Positions 17,676 to 27,568 are shown, counted from the stretch's first letter. The stretch is DNA of 64,000 nucleotides from an uncultured Bacteroidales bacterium (GCA_949298955.1 CASFYQ010000007.1:1-64000), one strand, 5' to 3'. The notes: generated by a model not told the origin, from the letters alone. Program-made: numbers and translations.

Positions 17676-18656
17676 ATGAAACAAAAGATTACCTGGCTAC
17701 AAATACTGCAAGGGTGGAGCATGCTGTTGGTCGTCATCGGCCACATCACGCTCACCGGAACTTTCGAAAATCCCGACACTCCGATAAGTGCAGCCATCGA
17801 AACAATTATTTACAGTTTCCACATGCCGCTATTCATGTTCATATCGGGCTTCCTTTTTTATCTGACCAAGATTAGTCGCGACAAGGCTTACCCCGAGGTG
17901 GTTACCGACAAACTCAAACGGCTGGGGGCTCCCTATCTTTTTTTCACGATTTTCACCTTCATCGTCAAGTTTATATTTGCACCGTTCATAAAGCGCCCCG
18001 TGGAGCTGTCGCTCTCGCAATTTGTCGACTGCTTTCTGTACCCGGGCAGCAACCCGTTGAGCGAGATGTGGTTCGTCGCGACCCTCTTTATCATCATGTT
18101 GCTCTATCCCCTCTTGAAATACATGATTACGAGTGCTCTCAAAACAGGATTGCTCTTGCTGGGGTGCATCGCTCTAAACCTCTTCTTCCCGACCGACATA
18201 GATATGCTGTGCCTATCCAGTGTGGCCTATATGCTTCTCTTTTTCTCGCTGGGGATTCTCTTCTGCCAACACAATCTGCAACGTTTTTTGGCCACCCCAT
18301 GGACGCTTGCGATACTCACGGCGTTGTTTGCCGCATTCACGCTCACACCCGGCTGCCCCGAACTTTTATTGAATCTCTCGGGTATATTCTTCTCGGTATC
18401 GCTGGCTCTCAATCTGGCACCCGTGGCACCCCGGTTGTTTTCTTCGTTCAGAGATTACACCTTCCAGATTTTTCTGCTGGGCATCTTCCCGCAAATAGCC
18501 GTGAGAATATTCTATGCACGACTCCCGCACAACGAGTTTTCCTATTGGGCGCTCTATCTTGCGAGTATCGTTTTGGGCATTTACATACCGGTACTTATCG
18601 CCAAAGTGATACAAAAAAGCCGCAGTGCTCTCGTGCGCCGATGCTTCGGACTGTAA
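17676..18656 (+). CDS. Acyltransferase family 3 integral membrane protein
   Basis: A 326-residue membrane protein of the acyltransferase 3 superfamily, whose members O-acetylate sugars on surface polysaccharides. The N-terminus has the family hallmark of a short cytosolic start, then a first membrane helix with a catalytic His (VVIGHITL, His23). A second helix follows with FHMPLFMFISGFLF. About ten hydrophobic segments can be counted in all. The substrate cannot be read from the sequence; the family also includes fucose-4-O-acetylases. Only one base separates its stop codon from the convergent tadA stop. Confidence 0.88.
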   Translation: MKQKITWLQILQGWSMLLVVIGHITLTGTFENPDTPISAAIETIIYSFHMPLFMFISGFLFYLTKISRDKAYPEVVTDKLKRLGAPYLFFTIFTFIVKFIFAPFIKRPVELSLSQFVDCFLYPGSNPLSEMWFVATLFIIMLLYPLLKYMITSALKTGLLLLGCIALNLFFPTDIDMLCLSSVAYMLLFFSLGILFCQHNLQRFLATPWTLAILTALFAAFTLTPGCPELLLNLSGIFFSVSLALNLAPVAPRLFSSFRDYTFQIFLLGIFPQIAVRIFYARLPHNEFSYWALYLASIVLGIYIPVLIAKVIQKSRSALVRRCFGL

Positions 18657-18657
18657 G

Positions 18658-19101
18658 CTACCGCCGGCGTTTGAAAAATTCTTTCATCAGAGCAGCACAT
18701 TCTTCGGCCAACAACCCGCTCTCGACTTGGGTCTTGGGGTGCAACGCATCGGGAGCAAAACGCCGATAGCCCCGCTTGTCGTCGCCGGCCCCAAAAACCA
18801 AACGTTCTACCTGCGACCAGCCTATCGCTCCGGCACACATCACACACGGCTCGAGCGTGACATACAACGTGCAATCGGTCAAATACTTGCCTCCCAGCGT
18901 AGCCGAAGCCGCAGTAATCGCCTGCATCTCGGCATGAGCCGTCACATCGCCCAATCGCTCGGTGAGATTATGCGCCCGAGCCACCACCCGGTCTTGACAC
19001 ACCACAACAGCACCTACCGGTATTTCGCCGGCTGCAAAAGCCGCTTGTGCCTCCTGCAAGGCCATTTTCATAAATCGGCTATCTTTCTCCTTGTTATCCA
19101 C
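18658..19101 (-). CDS. tadA: tRNA adenosine(34) deaminase TadA
   Basis: A zinc-dependent deaminase that converts A34 to inosine in tRNA-Arg(ACG). At 147 residues the length is normal. The zinc ligands are His56 in HAEMQAI, with Glu58 as the proton shuttle, and Cys86 and Cys89 in PCVMC. The C-terminal helix, LLAEECAALMKEFFKRRR, ends in the basic cluster that TadA uses for tRNA contact. Other cytidine/guanine deaminases share the zinc motifs. The EPCVMCAGAIGWSQ context and the basic tail favour TadA. Confidence 0.92.
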   Translation of the reverse strand: MDNKEKDSRFMKMALQEAQAAFAAGEIPVGAVVVCQDRVVARAHNLTERLGDVTAHAEMQAITAASATLGGKYLTDCTLYVTLEPCVMCAGAIGWSQVERLVFGAGDDKRGYRRFAPDALHPKTQVESGLLAEECAALMKEFFKRRR

Positions 19102-19188
19102 GAGTCAACCACATATTAAAAAACGGAGAATCCCCCTTACGCCCTTCCGTACTCGAGTATCTCCGCCCGGTTTATACAAACGGTTCGT

Positions 19189-19893
19189 TCAATCTTTCAA
19201 ATAATAGACCACCGAGGTTACCACGCGTACATGTTTTAAATAAGGTGTATTGGCGTCGCGATCCTCAATCGAGAACTGGCCCTGATAAGCCGATGAAATC
19301 TTGCCCAGCTTGCTCTCCGAATCCTTGGCAAACTTTTCGGCAGCCACTCGGGCGTTTTGGGTAGCCTCGGCAATCATCTCGGGTTTCAATTCATTCAGCT
19401 TGGTAAACAAGAACTGCGTGTTATACTGGTAGTCGCCCGACACAATGGCCACCCCCTTCTCGAGCAGGGAGGCCTGTTTCACGATAAGTTCACGCACCTT
19501 ATCGACCTGCTCGGACGAAACGGTAATAACCGACGTCACATTATACCGGTAAGTGACATCTCTGCTGCTGTACCGGTCGGCCTGCATATCGACGATACTC
19601 GGAGGAGCGACCGAAATTTCACTCTCGGGAATACCGTTCGTTTTCAAGAAATCGATGACGATTTTATTCTTGGTATTCACCGCTCTATATATCGAACTCA
19701 GATCGTTGCCCAACTCCTTATATACCAAAGGCCAAATCACTTTGTCGGCAGGAACCTCACGCTCCGACAAACCTTTCACCGAGACTGTGCGTACAGCCTC
19801 TTTCGACTTGACGATACCACTCTCGATACGCTGGCCCAGCAAAAACAGGCCCACTGCTACAATGATAGCCGGTATAATCCATTGATTCTTCAT
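19189..19893 (-). CDS. SIMPL domain (DUF541) protein
   Basis: A 234-residue protein with one N-terminal membrane helix (about residues 7-21, WIIPAIIVAVGLFLL), which is either a signal peptide or an anchor. It is followed by a SIMPL/DUF541 domain (VSVKGLSEREVPADKVIW, then repeated beta/alpha units). The domain forms ring-like oligomers in characterised members, but its biochemical role is unclear. It is presumably exported to the periplasm. The minus strand has a TATATTTG -7 box (complement of 19930-19937) with CAAA on the plus strand 23 bases farther out as a candidate -33. It appears monocistronic. Confidence 0.88.
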   Translation of the reverse strand: MKNQWIIPAIIVAVGLFLLGQRIESGIVKSKEAVRTVSVKGLSEREVPADKVIWPLVYKELGNDLSSIYRAVNTKNKIVIDFLKTNGIPESEISVAPPSIVDMQADRYSSRDVTYRYNVTSVITVSSEQVDKVRELIVKQASLLEKGVAIVSGDYQYNTQFLFTKLNELKPEMIAEATQNARVAAEKFAKDSESKLGKISSAYQGQFSIEDRDANTPYLKHVRVVTSVVYYLKD

Positions 19894-20057
19894 AATAACG
19901 CTTCTATAAAAAGTATCACATACACTCTACAAATATAACTATTCTTTGGATAGATAACGACAAAAAAGACAGTTTTCGCCCGCTCTTTCACTTTATATCA
20001 CACTCCTTTCCTATTTCCGCCGATTCTTTGTATATTCGCTACTCCAATCTCAAACCT

Positions 20058-20426
20058 ATGGCACGGCACAACCAATTAGGAAAAACCGGCGAAGAGCGGG
20101 CTGCCGAATACCTCATCTCGCAAGGATATATCATTCGCGACATTAACTGGCGCAGCGGAAAGATGGAGCTCGATCTGGTAGCCTACCGCGACACGACGCT
20201 CGTGGTCGTCGAGGTGAAAACTCGCCGCAACGAGGAGTATCTGCACCCCGAAGAGGCTGTCACACTACGCAAAATAAGAAACATCGTGCGAGCCACCGAT
20301 GCCTATGTGAAGCTGTTCGACATTCCGTTCGACGTACGGTTCGACATCATCACCCTCGTGGGCGAAAACGATTCATTTGAAATTGAACACATCGAAGACG
20401 CTTTTCTTGCACCCTTAAACTATTGA
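20058..20426 (+). CDS. YraN/UPF0102 family putative nuclease
   Basis: A 122-residue protein of the UPF0102 family, which has an endonuclease-like PD-(D/E)XK core: Asp39 in MELDLVAY and Glu52/Lys54 in VVEVKTRR. The opening GKTGEERAAEYLISQGY is the usual family start. The frame is open upstream to a TTG at 20028, but the ATG at 20058 gives the standard N-terminus and follows a TATATTCG -7-like box at 20031-20038. The family is near-universal in bacteria and its function is not firmly known; a Holliday-junction-like role has been proposed. It leads a short run with the next two genes. Confidence 0.9.
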   Translation: MARHNQLGKTGEERAAEYLISQGYIIRDINWRSGKMELDLVAYRDTTLVVVEVKTRRNEEYLHPEEAVTLRKIRNIVRATDAYVKLFDIPFDVRFDIITLVGENDSFEIEHIEDAFLAPLNY

Positions 20427-20431
20427 CAACC

Positions 20432-20812
20432 ATGGATATTGAATCCCTACACGAATTTTGCTTGTCGCTGCCCCGGGTAGAAGAGTGTTTCCCTTTCGAC
20501 GAATGGACACTGGTCTTCAAAATTGAAGGCAAGATGTTTCTCTTCTGCGACTTGTTGGAAGAGGAGAAGCGCATCACCCTCAAATGCGACCCCGAGCGAG
20601 CAATCGACCTGCGGGAACGCTATCCCGAAATCGAACCGGGTTACCATACCAACAAGCGGCTGTGGATCTCGATTTGGCTGCGCCCCACCATCGACGATGC
20701 CATCGTGCGCGACTGCGTGGTACACGCCTACGGCGAGGTAATCAAAAAACTACCCAAAATCAAACGCGAACCCTTATTGGCTCTACTCGAAACATGGAAA
20801 CAAAAGAAATAA
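20432..20812 (+). CDS. MmcQ/YjbR family protein
   Basis: A 126-residue protein of the MmcQ/YjbR family, which has a double-wing, CyaY-like DNA-binding fold. Typical features are the FDEWTLVFKIEGKMF opening and the later GYHTNKRLWISIWL segment. The function is unknown beyond likely nucleic-acid binding. I used the ATG at 20432 and not the upstream TTG at 20423, which overlaps the previous stop. The gene is 5 bases downstream of the YraN gene and overlaps birA by 19 bp, so the three are probably cotranscribed. Confidence 0.88.
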   Translation: MDIESLHEFCLSLPRVEECFPFDEWTLVFKIEGKMFLFCDLLEEEKRITLKCDPERAIDLRERYPEIEPGYHTNKRLWISIWLRPTIDDAIVRDCVVHAYGEVIKKLPKIKREPLLALLETWKQKK

Positions 20813-21546
20813 TCTACACCAAAAACCATCTGGACGAAACAGCTTCGACCAACACCTACCTGCAAGAACTCGATGCCGACCGGCACCTGCCCGAGGGATA
20901 TATCGTCTATACCGAAACCCAGCGGGCCGGACGCGGACAACGAGGAAACTCGTGGGAGTCGGAACCAAGCAAAAACCTCACATTCAGTCTCTTGTTACGG
21001 CCCGAACATATCCCGGCCAACCAGCAATTTCTGCTTTCGCAAGCGGTATCGCTGGCCATGACCGACGTGTTGACCCGTTATGCTACGGGCTTTTCCATCA
21101 AATGGCCCAACGACATCTATTGGAAAGACAAGAAGATTGCCGGCATTCTCATCGAGAATGTATTGAGCGGCAGCATCTTTTCCCGTGCCATCATAGGGAT
21201 AGGACTAAACCTCAATCAGGAAATCTTTGTCAGCGATGCCCCCAACCCCGTCTCGTTGGTTCAAATCACGGGCCACACCTGCGACATAACGGCAATGCTC
21301 GACCGGTTTATCGACGCTTTCCACAGCCGTTATTTGCAAACGTTCGACTCCGATTCGGCACAACTGTTACGCGACGAATACCGCACGATGCTTTACCGCA
21401 ACGACGGTCTATACCCCTATTGCAGCGAAGGGAAAACTTTCTATGCTTCGATTGCGGGAGTAGAACCCGACGGCCATATCATACTCGCGACCGAGTCGGG
21501 CGAAAACCGGCGATTTGCATTCAAAGAGGTCTCATTCCTGCTTTAA
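20794..21546 (+). CDS. birA: Biotin--[acetyl-CoA-carboxylase] ligase (monofunctional)
   Basis: This enzyme attaches biotin to the biotin carrier protein of acetyl-CoA carboxylase and related enzymes. At 250 residues it contains only the ligase and C-terminal domains. The N-terminal winged helix that makes E. coli BirA a repressor is absent. The biotinyl-AMP loop is GRGQRGN (46-52), and KWPNDIYW (103-110) with the following KIAGILIE is the catalytic core. The start is the ATG at 20794, inside the end of the MmcQ/YjbR gene. Its 3' end overlaps the convergent TPR gene by 15 bp. Confidence 0.95.
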   Translation: METKEIIYTKNHLDETASTNTYLQELDADRHLPEGYIVYTETQRAGRGQRGNSWESEPSKNLTFSLLLRPEHIPANQQFLLSQAVSLAMTDVLTRYATGFSIKWPNDIYWKDKKIAGILIENVLSGSIFSRAIIGIGLNLNQEIFVSDAPNPVSLVQITGHTCDITAMLDRFIDAFHSRYLQTFDSDSAQLLRDEYRTMLYRNDGLYPYCSEGKTFYASIAGVEPDGHIILATESGENRRFAFKEVSFLL

Positions 21547-22419
21547 CCGCCGGATAAAGGGCCTCACTAAGCCACTGCTCTGCGGCAGCTCATCGGTAAG
21601 CGACTCCAACCAGGCCCGCTGTTCGGCGATGAAACTATTGTTACGGATTCCGGCCGCCACGGTGAAATAATGCCTGGCCCGGGCTATATCGGTCTCGATT
21701 ACCTGGTGTTTCTCTCCCCGATAGAGAGCTGCCTGCCCTATGGGGAGAGCTTTCGCTTCGAGATAACGCTTATCTATCGAGTCGAGCCGGGCTTTCCCCT
21801 TGACAGCATAATAACTGCCCAGAAAAAGATGGGCATCGAAATCGAGCGAATCGATTTGCAAAACCGATTCATACACCCCTGCCGCCGACTCGTTGTCGCC
21901 GGCCAACAGCAAAGCCCCGGCCTTCGATTTGAGATAACCGAGATGCTTGGGCGCCACGGCCAACAATTCATCGGCAATAGCCAACGTATGAGTGGCGTCA
22001 CGGCGAAACTCGTAATAGCCCAACAGATAATTGTTGGCTACCCGGGTGAACCACGGCTGTTCGTTCTTGACCAGCAGCAACACCCGCTCATAAATGCCCG
22101 ATTGCCCGATGGAACGGGACAGCGAATCGATACCCGAGAAGAGCGAATCGAGCGAAAGCCCCTGCATCTCGGAGCGCACCATATATCGCATGACAGACGC
22201 CGAGTCGTTGAGCATGGCCGAAGCGACCACCGCATCGACATAAGTCTTTACCCGCCCGGGGCGACGATTGAGCAGCGTATCATACATCACAAGAGCATCG
22301 CTCCACTCCTCGTTCACGAAATGGTCTTGTGCCTTTCGCAACGCCGTACGATACGGCATTTCGCCAAATGCGGAGAAAAGAATTGCACAAAAAAGAACTA
22401 TACCTATTATTCGCCTCAT
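21532..22419 (-). CDS. Exported TPR-repeat protein
   Basis: A 295-residue protein with a clear signal peptide (RRIIGIVLFCAILFSAFGEM), then helical repeats that look like tetratricopeptide repeats. Examples are ALRKAQDHFVNEEWSDALVM and, later, AAGVYESVLQIDSLDFDAHL. It is therefore a periplasmic or outer-membrane-linked protein-interaction scaffold. I cannot assign a specific role. The last residues overlap birA on the other strand. Homologues in Bacteroidales are usually annotated only as TPR proteins. Confidence 0.75.
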   Translation of the reverse strand: MRRIIGIVLFCAILFSAFGEMPYRTALRKAQDHFVNEEWSDALVMYDTLLNRRPGRVKTYVDAVVASAMLNDSASVMRYMVRSEMQGLSLDSLFSGIDSLSRSIGQSGIYERVLLLVKNEQPWFTRVANNYLLGYYEFRRDATHTLAIADELLAVAPKHLGYLKSKAGALLLAGDNESAAGVYESVLQIDSLDFDAHLFLGSYYAVKGKARLDSIDKRYLEAKALPIGQAALYRGEKHQVIETDIARARHYFTVAAGIRNNSFIAEQRAWLESLTDELPQSSGLVRPFIRRLKQE

Positions 22420-22609
22420 ATCGACACGTTCAATCGCACAATATTACAAATAACAAAGATAATGATTCGGTATCGGAATATCGACATGGAAGGGACTAAA
22501 AAAACGGGCCATACTACTTTTATCGTAGAATTTGAGCCTTAAAATTCAAGGAATAATAAAAATTCACTATTTTTGGGAAACCTAACAAGCAACGAACAAC
22601 CGTGTGATT

Positions 22610-23320
22610 ATGAACAATCGATACAAAAGAATCCTCTTGAAACTGAGCGGCGAGTCGCTCATGGGTGAGAAACAGTACGGCATCGACGAAAAGAGAGTTG
22701 CCGAGTATGCCTCGCAAATCAAAGAAATTGCCGACATGGGCATCGAGATAGGCATTGTCATCGGCGGCGGCAACATATTCCGCGGGCTCAGCGGCACGAC
22801 CCAAGGTGTCGACCGGGTCAAAGGCGACCAAATGGGCATGCTCGCCACAGTCATCAACAGCCTCGCACTAAGCTCGGCTCTCGAAAAAGCGGGCCAAAAG
22901 GCCCGGGTATTCACAGCCATCAACATGTTTCCCATAGGCGAGTATTACAGCAAATGGAAAGCCATAGAGGCCATGCAAAAGGGCGAAATCGCCATCATCT
23001 CGGGCGGGACAGGCAACCCCTTCTTCACCACCGACACCGGCTCGGCCCTGCGGGGCATCGAAATCGAAGCCGACGTGATGCTCAAAGGGACCCGCGTCGA
23101 TGGCATCTACACTGCCGACCCTGAGAAAGACCCCACCGCGGTAAAATTCGACAAGATAAGCTACGACGAAATCTATACCCGCGGATTGAAAGTAATGGAC
23201 CTCACAGCCACGACCCTCTGCAAGGAGAACCACCTGCCCATCATCGTGTTCGACATGGACACCGTGGGCAACCTGAAAAAGGTATTGTCGGGCGAAAACA
23301 TAGGGACTCTGGTATATTGA
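22610..23320 (+). CDS. pyrH: UMP kinase
   Basis: This enzyme phosphorylates UMP to UDP, the first committed step toward UTP and CTP after UMP. It belongs to the amino-acid-kinase fold and is hexameric in bacteria. At 236 residues it has KLSGESLMG (11-19) and IGGGNIFRG as nucleotide loops, and [16 protein letters not shown] as the UMP-binding segment. The frame also opens with a GTG at 22604, but the ATG at 22610 gives the standard start ([15 protein letters not shown]). A TATTTTTG -7-like box lies at 22568-22575. It precedes frr, a widely conserved pairing. Confidence 0.97.
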   Translation: MNNRYKRILLKLSGESLMGEKQYGIDEKRVAEYASQIKEIADMGIEIGIVIGGGNIFRGLSGTTQGVDRVKGDQMGMLATVINSLALSSALEKAGQKARVFTAINMFPIGEYYSKWKAIEAMQKGEIAIISGGTGNPFFTTDTGSALRGIEIEADVMLKGTRVDGIYTADPEKDPTAVKFDKISYDEIYTRGLKVMDLTATTLCKENHLPIIVFDMDTVGNLKKVLSGENIGTLVY

Positions 23321-23331
23321 CCCGTACCCCC

Positions 23332-23362
23332 TTTGTCATTCTCAAAAAAAAGAGTACATTTG
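23332..23362 (+). promoter_or_regulatory. frr promoter
   Basis: An exact consensus: TTTG (23332-23335), a 19-base spacer and TACATTTG (23355-23362), starting 12 bases after the pyrH stop and ending 38 bases before the frr ATG. So frr can be transcribed independently of pyrH. Confidence 0.8.
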
Positions 23363-23400
23363 TTCACAAAACAATTAGAAACATTTCAACCTTACTCATT

Positions 23401-23961
23401 ATGGACGACGTAAAAACATATCTCAACGCAGCCGAAGAAAAAATGACTATGGCTATCGAATTTCTCGACGAAGCTTTAGCTCACATACGGGCCGGTAAAG
23501 CCAACCCGCGGATTCTCGACGGCATACGGGTAGACTACTACGGCAGCCTCGCCCCCCTCTCCAATGTAGCCAATATCTCGGTGCCCGATGCCCGTACCAT
23601 CGTCATCACTCCGTGGGAAAAATCGATGTTCCGGGTTATCGAAAAAGCCATCTTGGACTCCGATTTGGGTATCACCCCCGAGAACAACGGCGAAATTATC
23701 CGCCTCTCCATACCCCCATTGACCGAGGAACGACGCAAGAGTCTCGTAAAACAATCGAAACAGGAGGCCGAGAATGCCAAAGTGAGCGTGCGCAACGCCC
23801 GCCGCGACATGATCGACGGCTTGAAAAAAGCTCAAAAAGAGGGTATGCCCGAAGATATGGCCAAGGACGGCGAAACCTCGGCTCAGAAACTACACGACAA
23901 ATACATGAAGAAAATCGACGACATGTTTGCCGAGAAGGAGAAAGAAATACTCACCGTATAA
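23401..23961 (+). CDS. frr: Ribosome recycling factor
   Basis: Together with EF-G, this protein splits the post-termination ribosome. At 186 residues the length is normal. [20 protein letters not shown] is the family signature near the N-terminus, and the C-terminal half is the long helical bundle ending in [20 protein letters not shown]. The frame is open upstream to 23317, but that part overlaps the pyrH stop and the promoter, so the ATG at 23401 is the start. A strong hairpin terminator lies 29 bases downstream. Confidence 0.98.
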   Translation: MDDVKTYLNAAEEKMTMAIEFLDEALAHIRAGKANPRILDGIRVDYYGSLAPLSNVANISVPDARTIVITPWEKSMFRVIEKAILDSDLGITPENNGEIIRLSIPPLTEERRKSLVKQSKQEAENAKVSVRNARRDMIDGLKKAQKEGMPEDMAKDGETSAQKLHDKYMKKIDDMFAEKEKEILTV

Positions 23962-23990
23962 ACTCAAAAAGAAATTTTGTCCAACCTGCC

Positions 23991-24026
23991 CGAGGGGCTT
24001 TCGCAGAAAACGACGAAAGCCCCTCG
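23991..24026 (+). terminator. frr terminator
   Basis: A perfect 13-bp stem (CGAGGGGCTTTCG at 23991-24003 with its complement at 24014-24026) has a 10-base loop and is followed by CTTTTA. Confidence 0.85.
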
Positions 24027-24053
24027 CTTTTACGCCTATTCCAAAACTTTTGC

Positions 24054-24061
24054 TACTTTTG
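24054..24061 (+). promoter_or_regulatory. rsgA promoter -7 box
   Basis: TACTTTTG matches TAnnTTTG. It lies 21 bases before the GTG start of rsgA and directly after the frr terminator. A TTTT near 24028-24031 may act as the -33 box. Confidence 0.55.
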
Positions 24062-24082
24062 TACCGTAGAATCACAAATTGC

Positions 24083-25015
24083 GTGGAAGGACTGGTTATC
24101 AAAAATACAGGTAGTTGGTATATCGTCGGCACCGATACCGGCGAGTCGATACCGTGCAAAATCAAGGGAAATTTCCGCTTGAAAGGAATACGCAGCACCA
24201 ATCCCGTGTCGGTGGGCGACCGGGTCGACATCGAGCTAAACCCCGACCGAACCGCCTTCATCACCCGTATACACGAACGCAAGAACTACATCATACGCCG
24301 CGCCTCGAACCTGTCGAAAGAGTCGCACATCATCGCCGCCAACATCGACCTGGCCCTGCTCATCGTCACGGTCAACACGCCACTGACCCCGACCACCTTT
24401 ATCGACCGATTTCTGGCTACGGCCGAGGCCTACCGCATACCCGTGCACATCGTTGTCAACAAGTGCGACACCTTCTCGCCCGACGACCGCGAGTATGCCG
24501 AAGCCCTCTGTTACCTCTACCGCTCCATCGGATACGAGTGCCGTTGCGTATCGGCCACCACGGGCGAGGGATTCGATTTCATCACCGACTCGCTCAAAGA
24601 CCGCATCACCCTCCTCTCGGGCAACTCGGGGGTAGGCAAATCGACCATCATCAGCCGTATCCTGCCCGGCGTCGATATTAAAATCGGAGCCGTATCGGCC
24701 GCCCACCACAAGGGAATGCACACAACCACCTTTTCCGAAATGTACCCACTGCCACAGGGTGGCTACCTCATCGATACCCCGGGTATCAAGGGGTTCGGCA
24801 CCATCGATTTCAATCCGGCCGAAGTAGCTCATTTTTTCCCCGAGATATTCGAAATTTCGAAAGAGTGCCGCTTCAACAACTGCACCCACCGCCACGAACC
24901 GGGCTGCGCGGTATTGAAAGCCCTCGAAAATCACAAGATAAGCGAATCGCGATATGCCAGCTACCTGAGTATCATCGACGACAGTTCCGACGGGAAATAT
25001 CGCGAGGCGTTTTAA
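24083..25015 (+). CDS. rsgA: Ribosome small-subunit-dependent GTPase A
   Basis: A circularly permuted GTPase involved in 30S maturation. At 310 residues it has an N-terminal OB fold (about 1-70). The G motifs come in the permuted order NKCD (G4, 126-129), GNSGVGKS (G1, 180-187) and DTPG (G3, 231-234). A C-terminal zinc finger follows with [14 protein letters not shown]. The frame opens far upstream over frr and its terminator, so I place the start at GTG 24083. A TACTTTTG -7 box at 24054-24061 leaves only a short leader before it. Confidence 0.93.
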   Translation: MEGLVIKNTGSWYIVGTDTGESIPCKIKGNFRLKGIRSTNPVSVGDRVDIELNPDRTAFITRIHERKNYIIRRASNLSKESHIIAANIDLALLIVTVNTPLTPTTFIDRFLATAEAYRIPVHIVVNKCDTFSPDDREYAEALCYLYRSIGYECRCVSATTGEGFDFITDSLKDRITLLSGNSGVGKSTIISRILPGVDIKIGAVSAAHHKGMHTTTFSEMYPLPQGGYLIDTPGIKGFGTIDFNPAEVAHFFPEIFEISKECRFNNCTHRHEPGCAVLKALENHKISESRYASYLSIIDDSSDGKYREAF

Positions 25016-25193
25016 TTGCCGTTGTCCACATGAACCCGGGACACAGAGGAACACATCTCATAGAATTTCGCACAAGTCGACAAACGGCGATGATTCTCGA
25101 CACCGCCATCGACCTCGCAAATTTCGACGCCCCCGAGGGCGATTGACATTGCCACGAGAAAAAAGGGACAGACAGGAGTAAAAACCAATACCC

Positions 25194-26690
25194 TCAGGCT
25201 ACGGGAATCTTTAACCGCTGACCCGGACGAATGGCATTCCCTTTCAGTTTGTTTTCACGTCTGATATCCTCGGCCGAAACGCCTTTGTATTTTTGGGAGA
25301 TAGTCCACAAACTCTCGCCTTTACGCACCGTGTGATATTTCGACGAAGAAGAGTTGCCCTTGGCTGTCACGGCCGTATTGTCACTCCTCTTGCCCGATGC
25401 CTTCTTGCTGCTCACGGCCAAGCGTTGTCCAATGCGTAAATAAGAACTCCTACGCAAATTGTTCCAGGAACACAGATTGCTCACCGAAACCCCGTATTTT
25501 TGAGCAATCCCCGAGAGGGTATCGCCCTTGCGCACCCTATGATAAACCATCGTGCCCGGAGCTATCCCGGCCGGTTCGACCGAAAGGCGCTGTGCATAAA
25601 GTTCGGCATCGTGGGCAAAAATATCGTTCTGCGCCTCGATATAGGCATACACCTGTTGCGAAGGCAAAATAAGGGCATAGGGACGAATATTACCCGGGAT
25701 AATATCGCGGCGGTACTGGGGATTGAGGCTGCGAATCTCTTCAATGGGGAGTTGCAGCACATCGGCTATCTGTTTGAAATGTACCCGGCGCGTCACCTGC
25801 ACCGTGTCGGTGAGAAGCGGGCGGCGGGTGAGCACGGGACAGATATTGTGGTCGCCATAATAGTTCATCACATAGTTGATTGCAATAAAGGCCGGCACAT
25901 AACCACGAGTCTCGCGGGGCAGGTAGGGATAGATTTCCCAATAGTCGGTCTTGCCTCCCGAGCGACGTATCGCCTTGCTCACATTACCGGGGCCACAGTT
26001 GTACGAAGCGATGGCGAGCGCCCAATCGTGATAGATGCCATACAAGTCTTTGAGATAACGGGCGGCCATGGCCGACGACTTGATGGGGTCACGGCGCTCG
26101 TCGACAAGACTGTTTACCTCGAGTCCCATGCTCTTGCCGGTCTTGACCATGAACTGCCACAACCCGGCAGCTCCCGCGCGCGAAGTGGCATCAGGACGCA
26201 AGGCCGACTCGATGATGGGCAGGTATTTCAATTCGAGCGGAAGCCCCTCCCGCTCGAGAGCCTCTTCGAAGATTGGCATATAATAGGTGCTCAACCCCAA
26301 CAGATTTTCGACGAGAGCCCGACGTTTCTGTACATACATATCGATGTAACGACGCACCACGCGGTTGTAGGGCATCTCGATGACGGTGGGGAGTTGCGAC
26401 AATTTGCGCATATAAACCGAGTCGGGATAGTCGACATTCACGCTGTTTTCGAGACAAGAGTTATCGACAACCGCATACTGCTGCATATACCAGTCGGTAA
26501 GCAGACTGTTCAAGTCGGCCTCCATGCTTTCGGGATACACCTCGGTGCTGTCGTCCAACAAGACCTCGACCGTGTCACACGCCACCTCGGCCGTATCCGG
26601 CCCGGCATACTCCCCGGCAAGTTCTGCCTTTTGGGCAAAACCGCACAGCGACAAACTCAAACCTGCTAAAACAAAACCTATCCTCTTCAT
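25194..26690 (-). CDS. mltD: Membrane-bound lytic transglycosylase D-like protein with LysM repeats
   Basis: A 498-residue peptidoglycan lytic transglycosylase. It has a signal peptide (about 1-19, ending GFAQ), then an acidic linker. The SLT catalytic domain follows, with the active-site Glu in LPIIESALRPDATSRAG and the supporting motifs AAGLWQFM and ASYNCGPGNV. Two LysM peptidoglycan-binding repeats end the protein (YHRVRKGDTLSGIAQKYGVS and YHTVRKGESLWTISQKYKGV). No lipobox is seen. It ends the minus-strand group parA-parB-DUF5683-mltD, an order common in Bacteroidales, where it links chromosome segregation with wall remodelling genes. Confidence 0.93.
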   Translation of the reverse strand: MKRIGFVLAGLSLSLCGFAQKAELAGEYAGPDTAEVACDTVEVLLDDSTEVYPESMEADLNSLLTDWYMQQYAVVDNSCLENSVNVDYPDSVYMRKLSQLPTVIEMPYNRVVRRYIDMYVQKRRALVENLLGLSTYYMPIFEEALEREGLPLELKYLPIIESALRPDATSRAGAAGLWQFMVKTGKSMGLEVNSLVDERRDPIKSSAMAARYLKDLYGIYHDWALAIASYNCGPGNVSKAIRRSGGKTDYWEIYPYLPRETRGYVPAFIAINYVMNYYGDHNICPVLTRRPLLTDTVQVTRRVHFKQIADVLQLPIEEIRSLNPQYRRDIIPGNIRPYALILPSQQVYAYIEAQNDIFAHDAELYAQRLSVEPAGIAPGTMVYHRVRKGDTLSGIAQKYGVSVSNLCSWNNLRRSSYLRIGQRLAVSSKKASGKRSDNTAVTAKGNSSSSKYHTVRKGESLWTISQKYKGVSAEDIRRENKLKGNAIRPGQRLKIPVA

Positions 26691-26712
26691 TATCCTCTTT
26701 ATCTTTTATTCT

Positions 26713-27564
26713 CTAAAATGTAATCGCACACTGCACTCCCACCGCCGGCAAAGCCGATCGCCCGGTGGGAATCACGGCCGGCTGCCACTGCATGGATATG
26801 TCGGGGCTCACATCGAAATGATACAGCTGGGCATCGACATAGGCATCGATCATACACACGGCATAAAGCCCAATCATACAGATGATGCACAGATCGCGAT
26901 ACTGCCGATAGTAGTCCTTGCGCTGTTTCAGCACGCTGGTAAGCCACTCCTTATCGATATCCTCCTCCTTGTAGGACGAGGAGAAAAAGTCCATATAACT
27001 GTTGGTCGTGGGGTCGCTGTCCATAATATCGAGATAGGCCCGCTGGTAATCGGCCAACATATTGCTGTTCCAGGTCGTCGCATAAAAGAGCCCCACATAG
27101 CCGCCCACGACGATAGGCAGCTTCCAGTAGCGACGGTTGTAAATCTGCCCCAATCCCGGGAAGAGAGCCGACAGCCACACCGCCCGCATGGGGTCGGGAT
27201 TGAACGAGGCGGGACGCCACGTCTTGTACTCCTTCGGGCGAAGCCGGGTCGTGTCGGACAAAGCCACCTGCCCCAACGAGTCGGTAATCATCAGGGGCAC
27301 CGACTCGAGCCCCAACGCAGCGACGCTATCGCCGGCCATGACCGAAACCGAATCGACTGTTGCCGATGGTTTTACAACCGGTATGGAATCGGTCGGAAAA
27401 GTTTTTGCTCCCCCGGCCTTGCGAACCTCGACAGGAGAGGGCTTCGTGCTCTCGACAGGGCGCAACGCTTTGGGTACCGCGCCCCACGACGACAAGGCCC
27501 ACAGCCCTATTATCCACACAAGAATCGAGGCCCTTTTCCAGCCCATGTTACCCGACAGTCTCAA
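26713..27564 (-). CDS. DUF5683 membrane protein
   Basis: A 283-residue protein that begins with a signal/anchor helix (ILVWIIGLWALSSWGAVP), followed by a long Ser/Pro/Val-rich disordered part. The DUF5683 domain starts near residue 125 with FNPDPMRAVWLSALFPGLGQ and IYNRRYWKLPIVVGG. That domain has two or three membrane-embedded helices. Its function is unknown, but it lies between parB and mltD in many Bacteroidales, as here, 4 bases after parB. It probably acts in the envelope. Confidence 0.85.
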   Translation of the reverse strand: MRLSGNMGWKRASILVWIIGLWALSSWGAVPKALRPVESTKPSPVEVRKAGGAKTFPTDSIPVVKPSATVDSVSVMAGDSVAALGLESVPLMITDSLGQVALSDTTRLRPKEYKTWRPASFNPDPMRAVWLSALFPGLGQIYNRRYWKLPIVVGGYVGLFYATTWNSNMLADYQRAYLDIMDSDPTTNSYMDFFSSSYKEEDIDKEWLTSVLKQRKDYYRQYRDLCIICMIGLYAVCMIDAYVDAQLYHFDVSPDISMQWQPAVIPTGRSALPAVGVQCAITF

Positions 27565-27568
27565 AATC

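Noticed and set aside
25030..25146. A 38-codon frame (MNPGHRGTHLIEFRTSRQ...) after rsgA
   Set aside because: It has no promoter, no recognisable motif and no neighbour context; too short to support.
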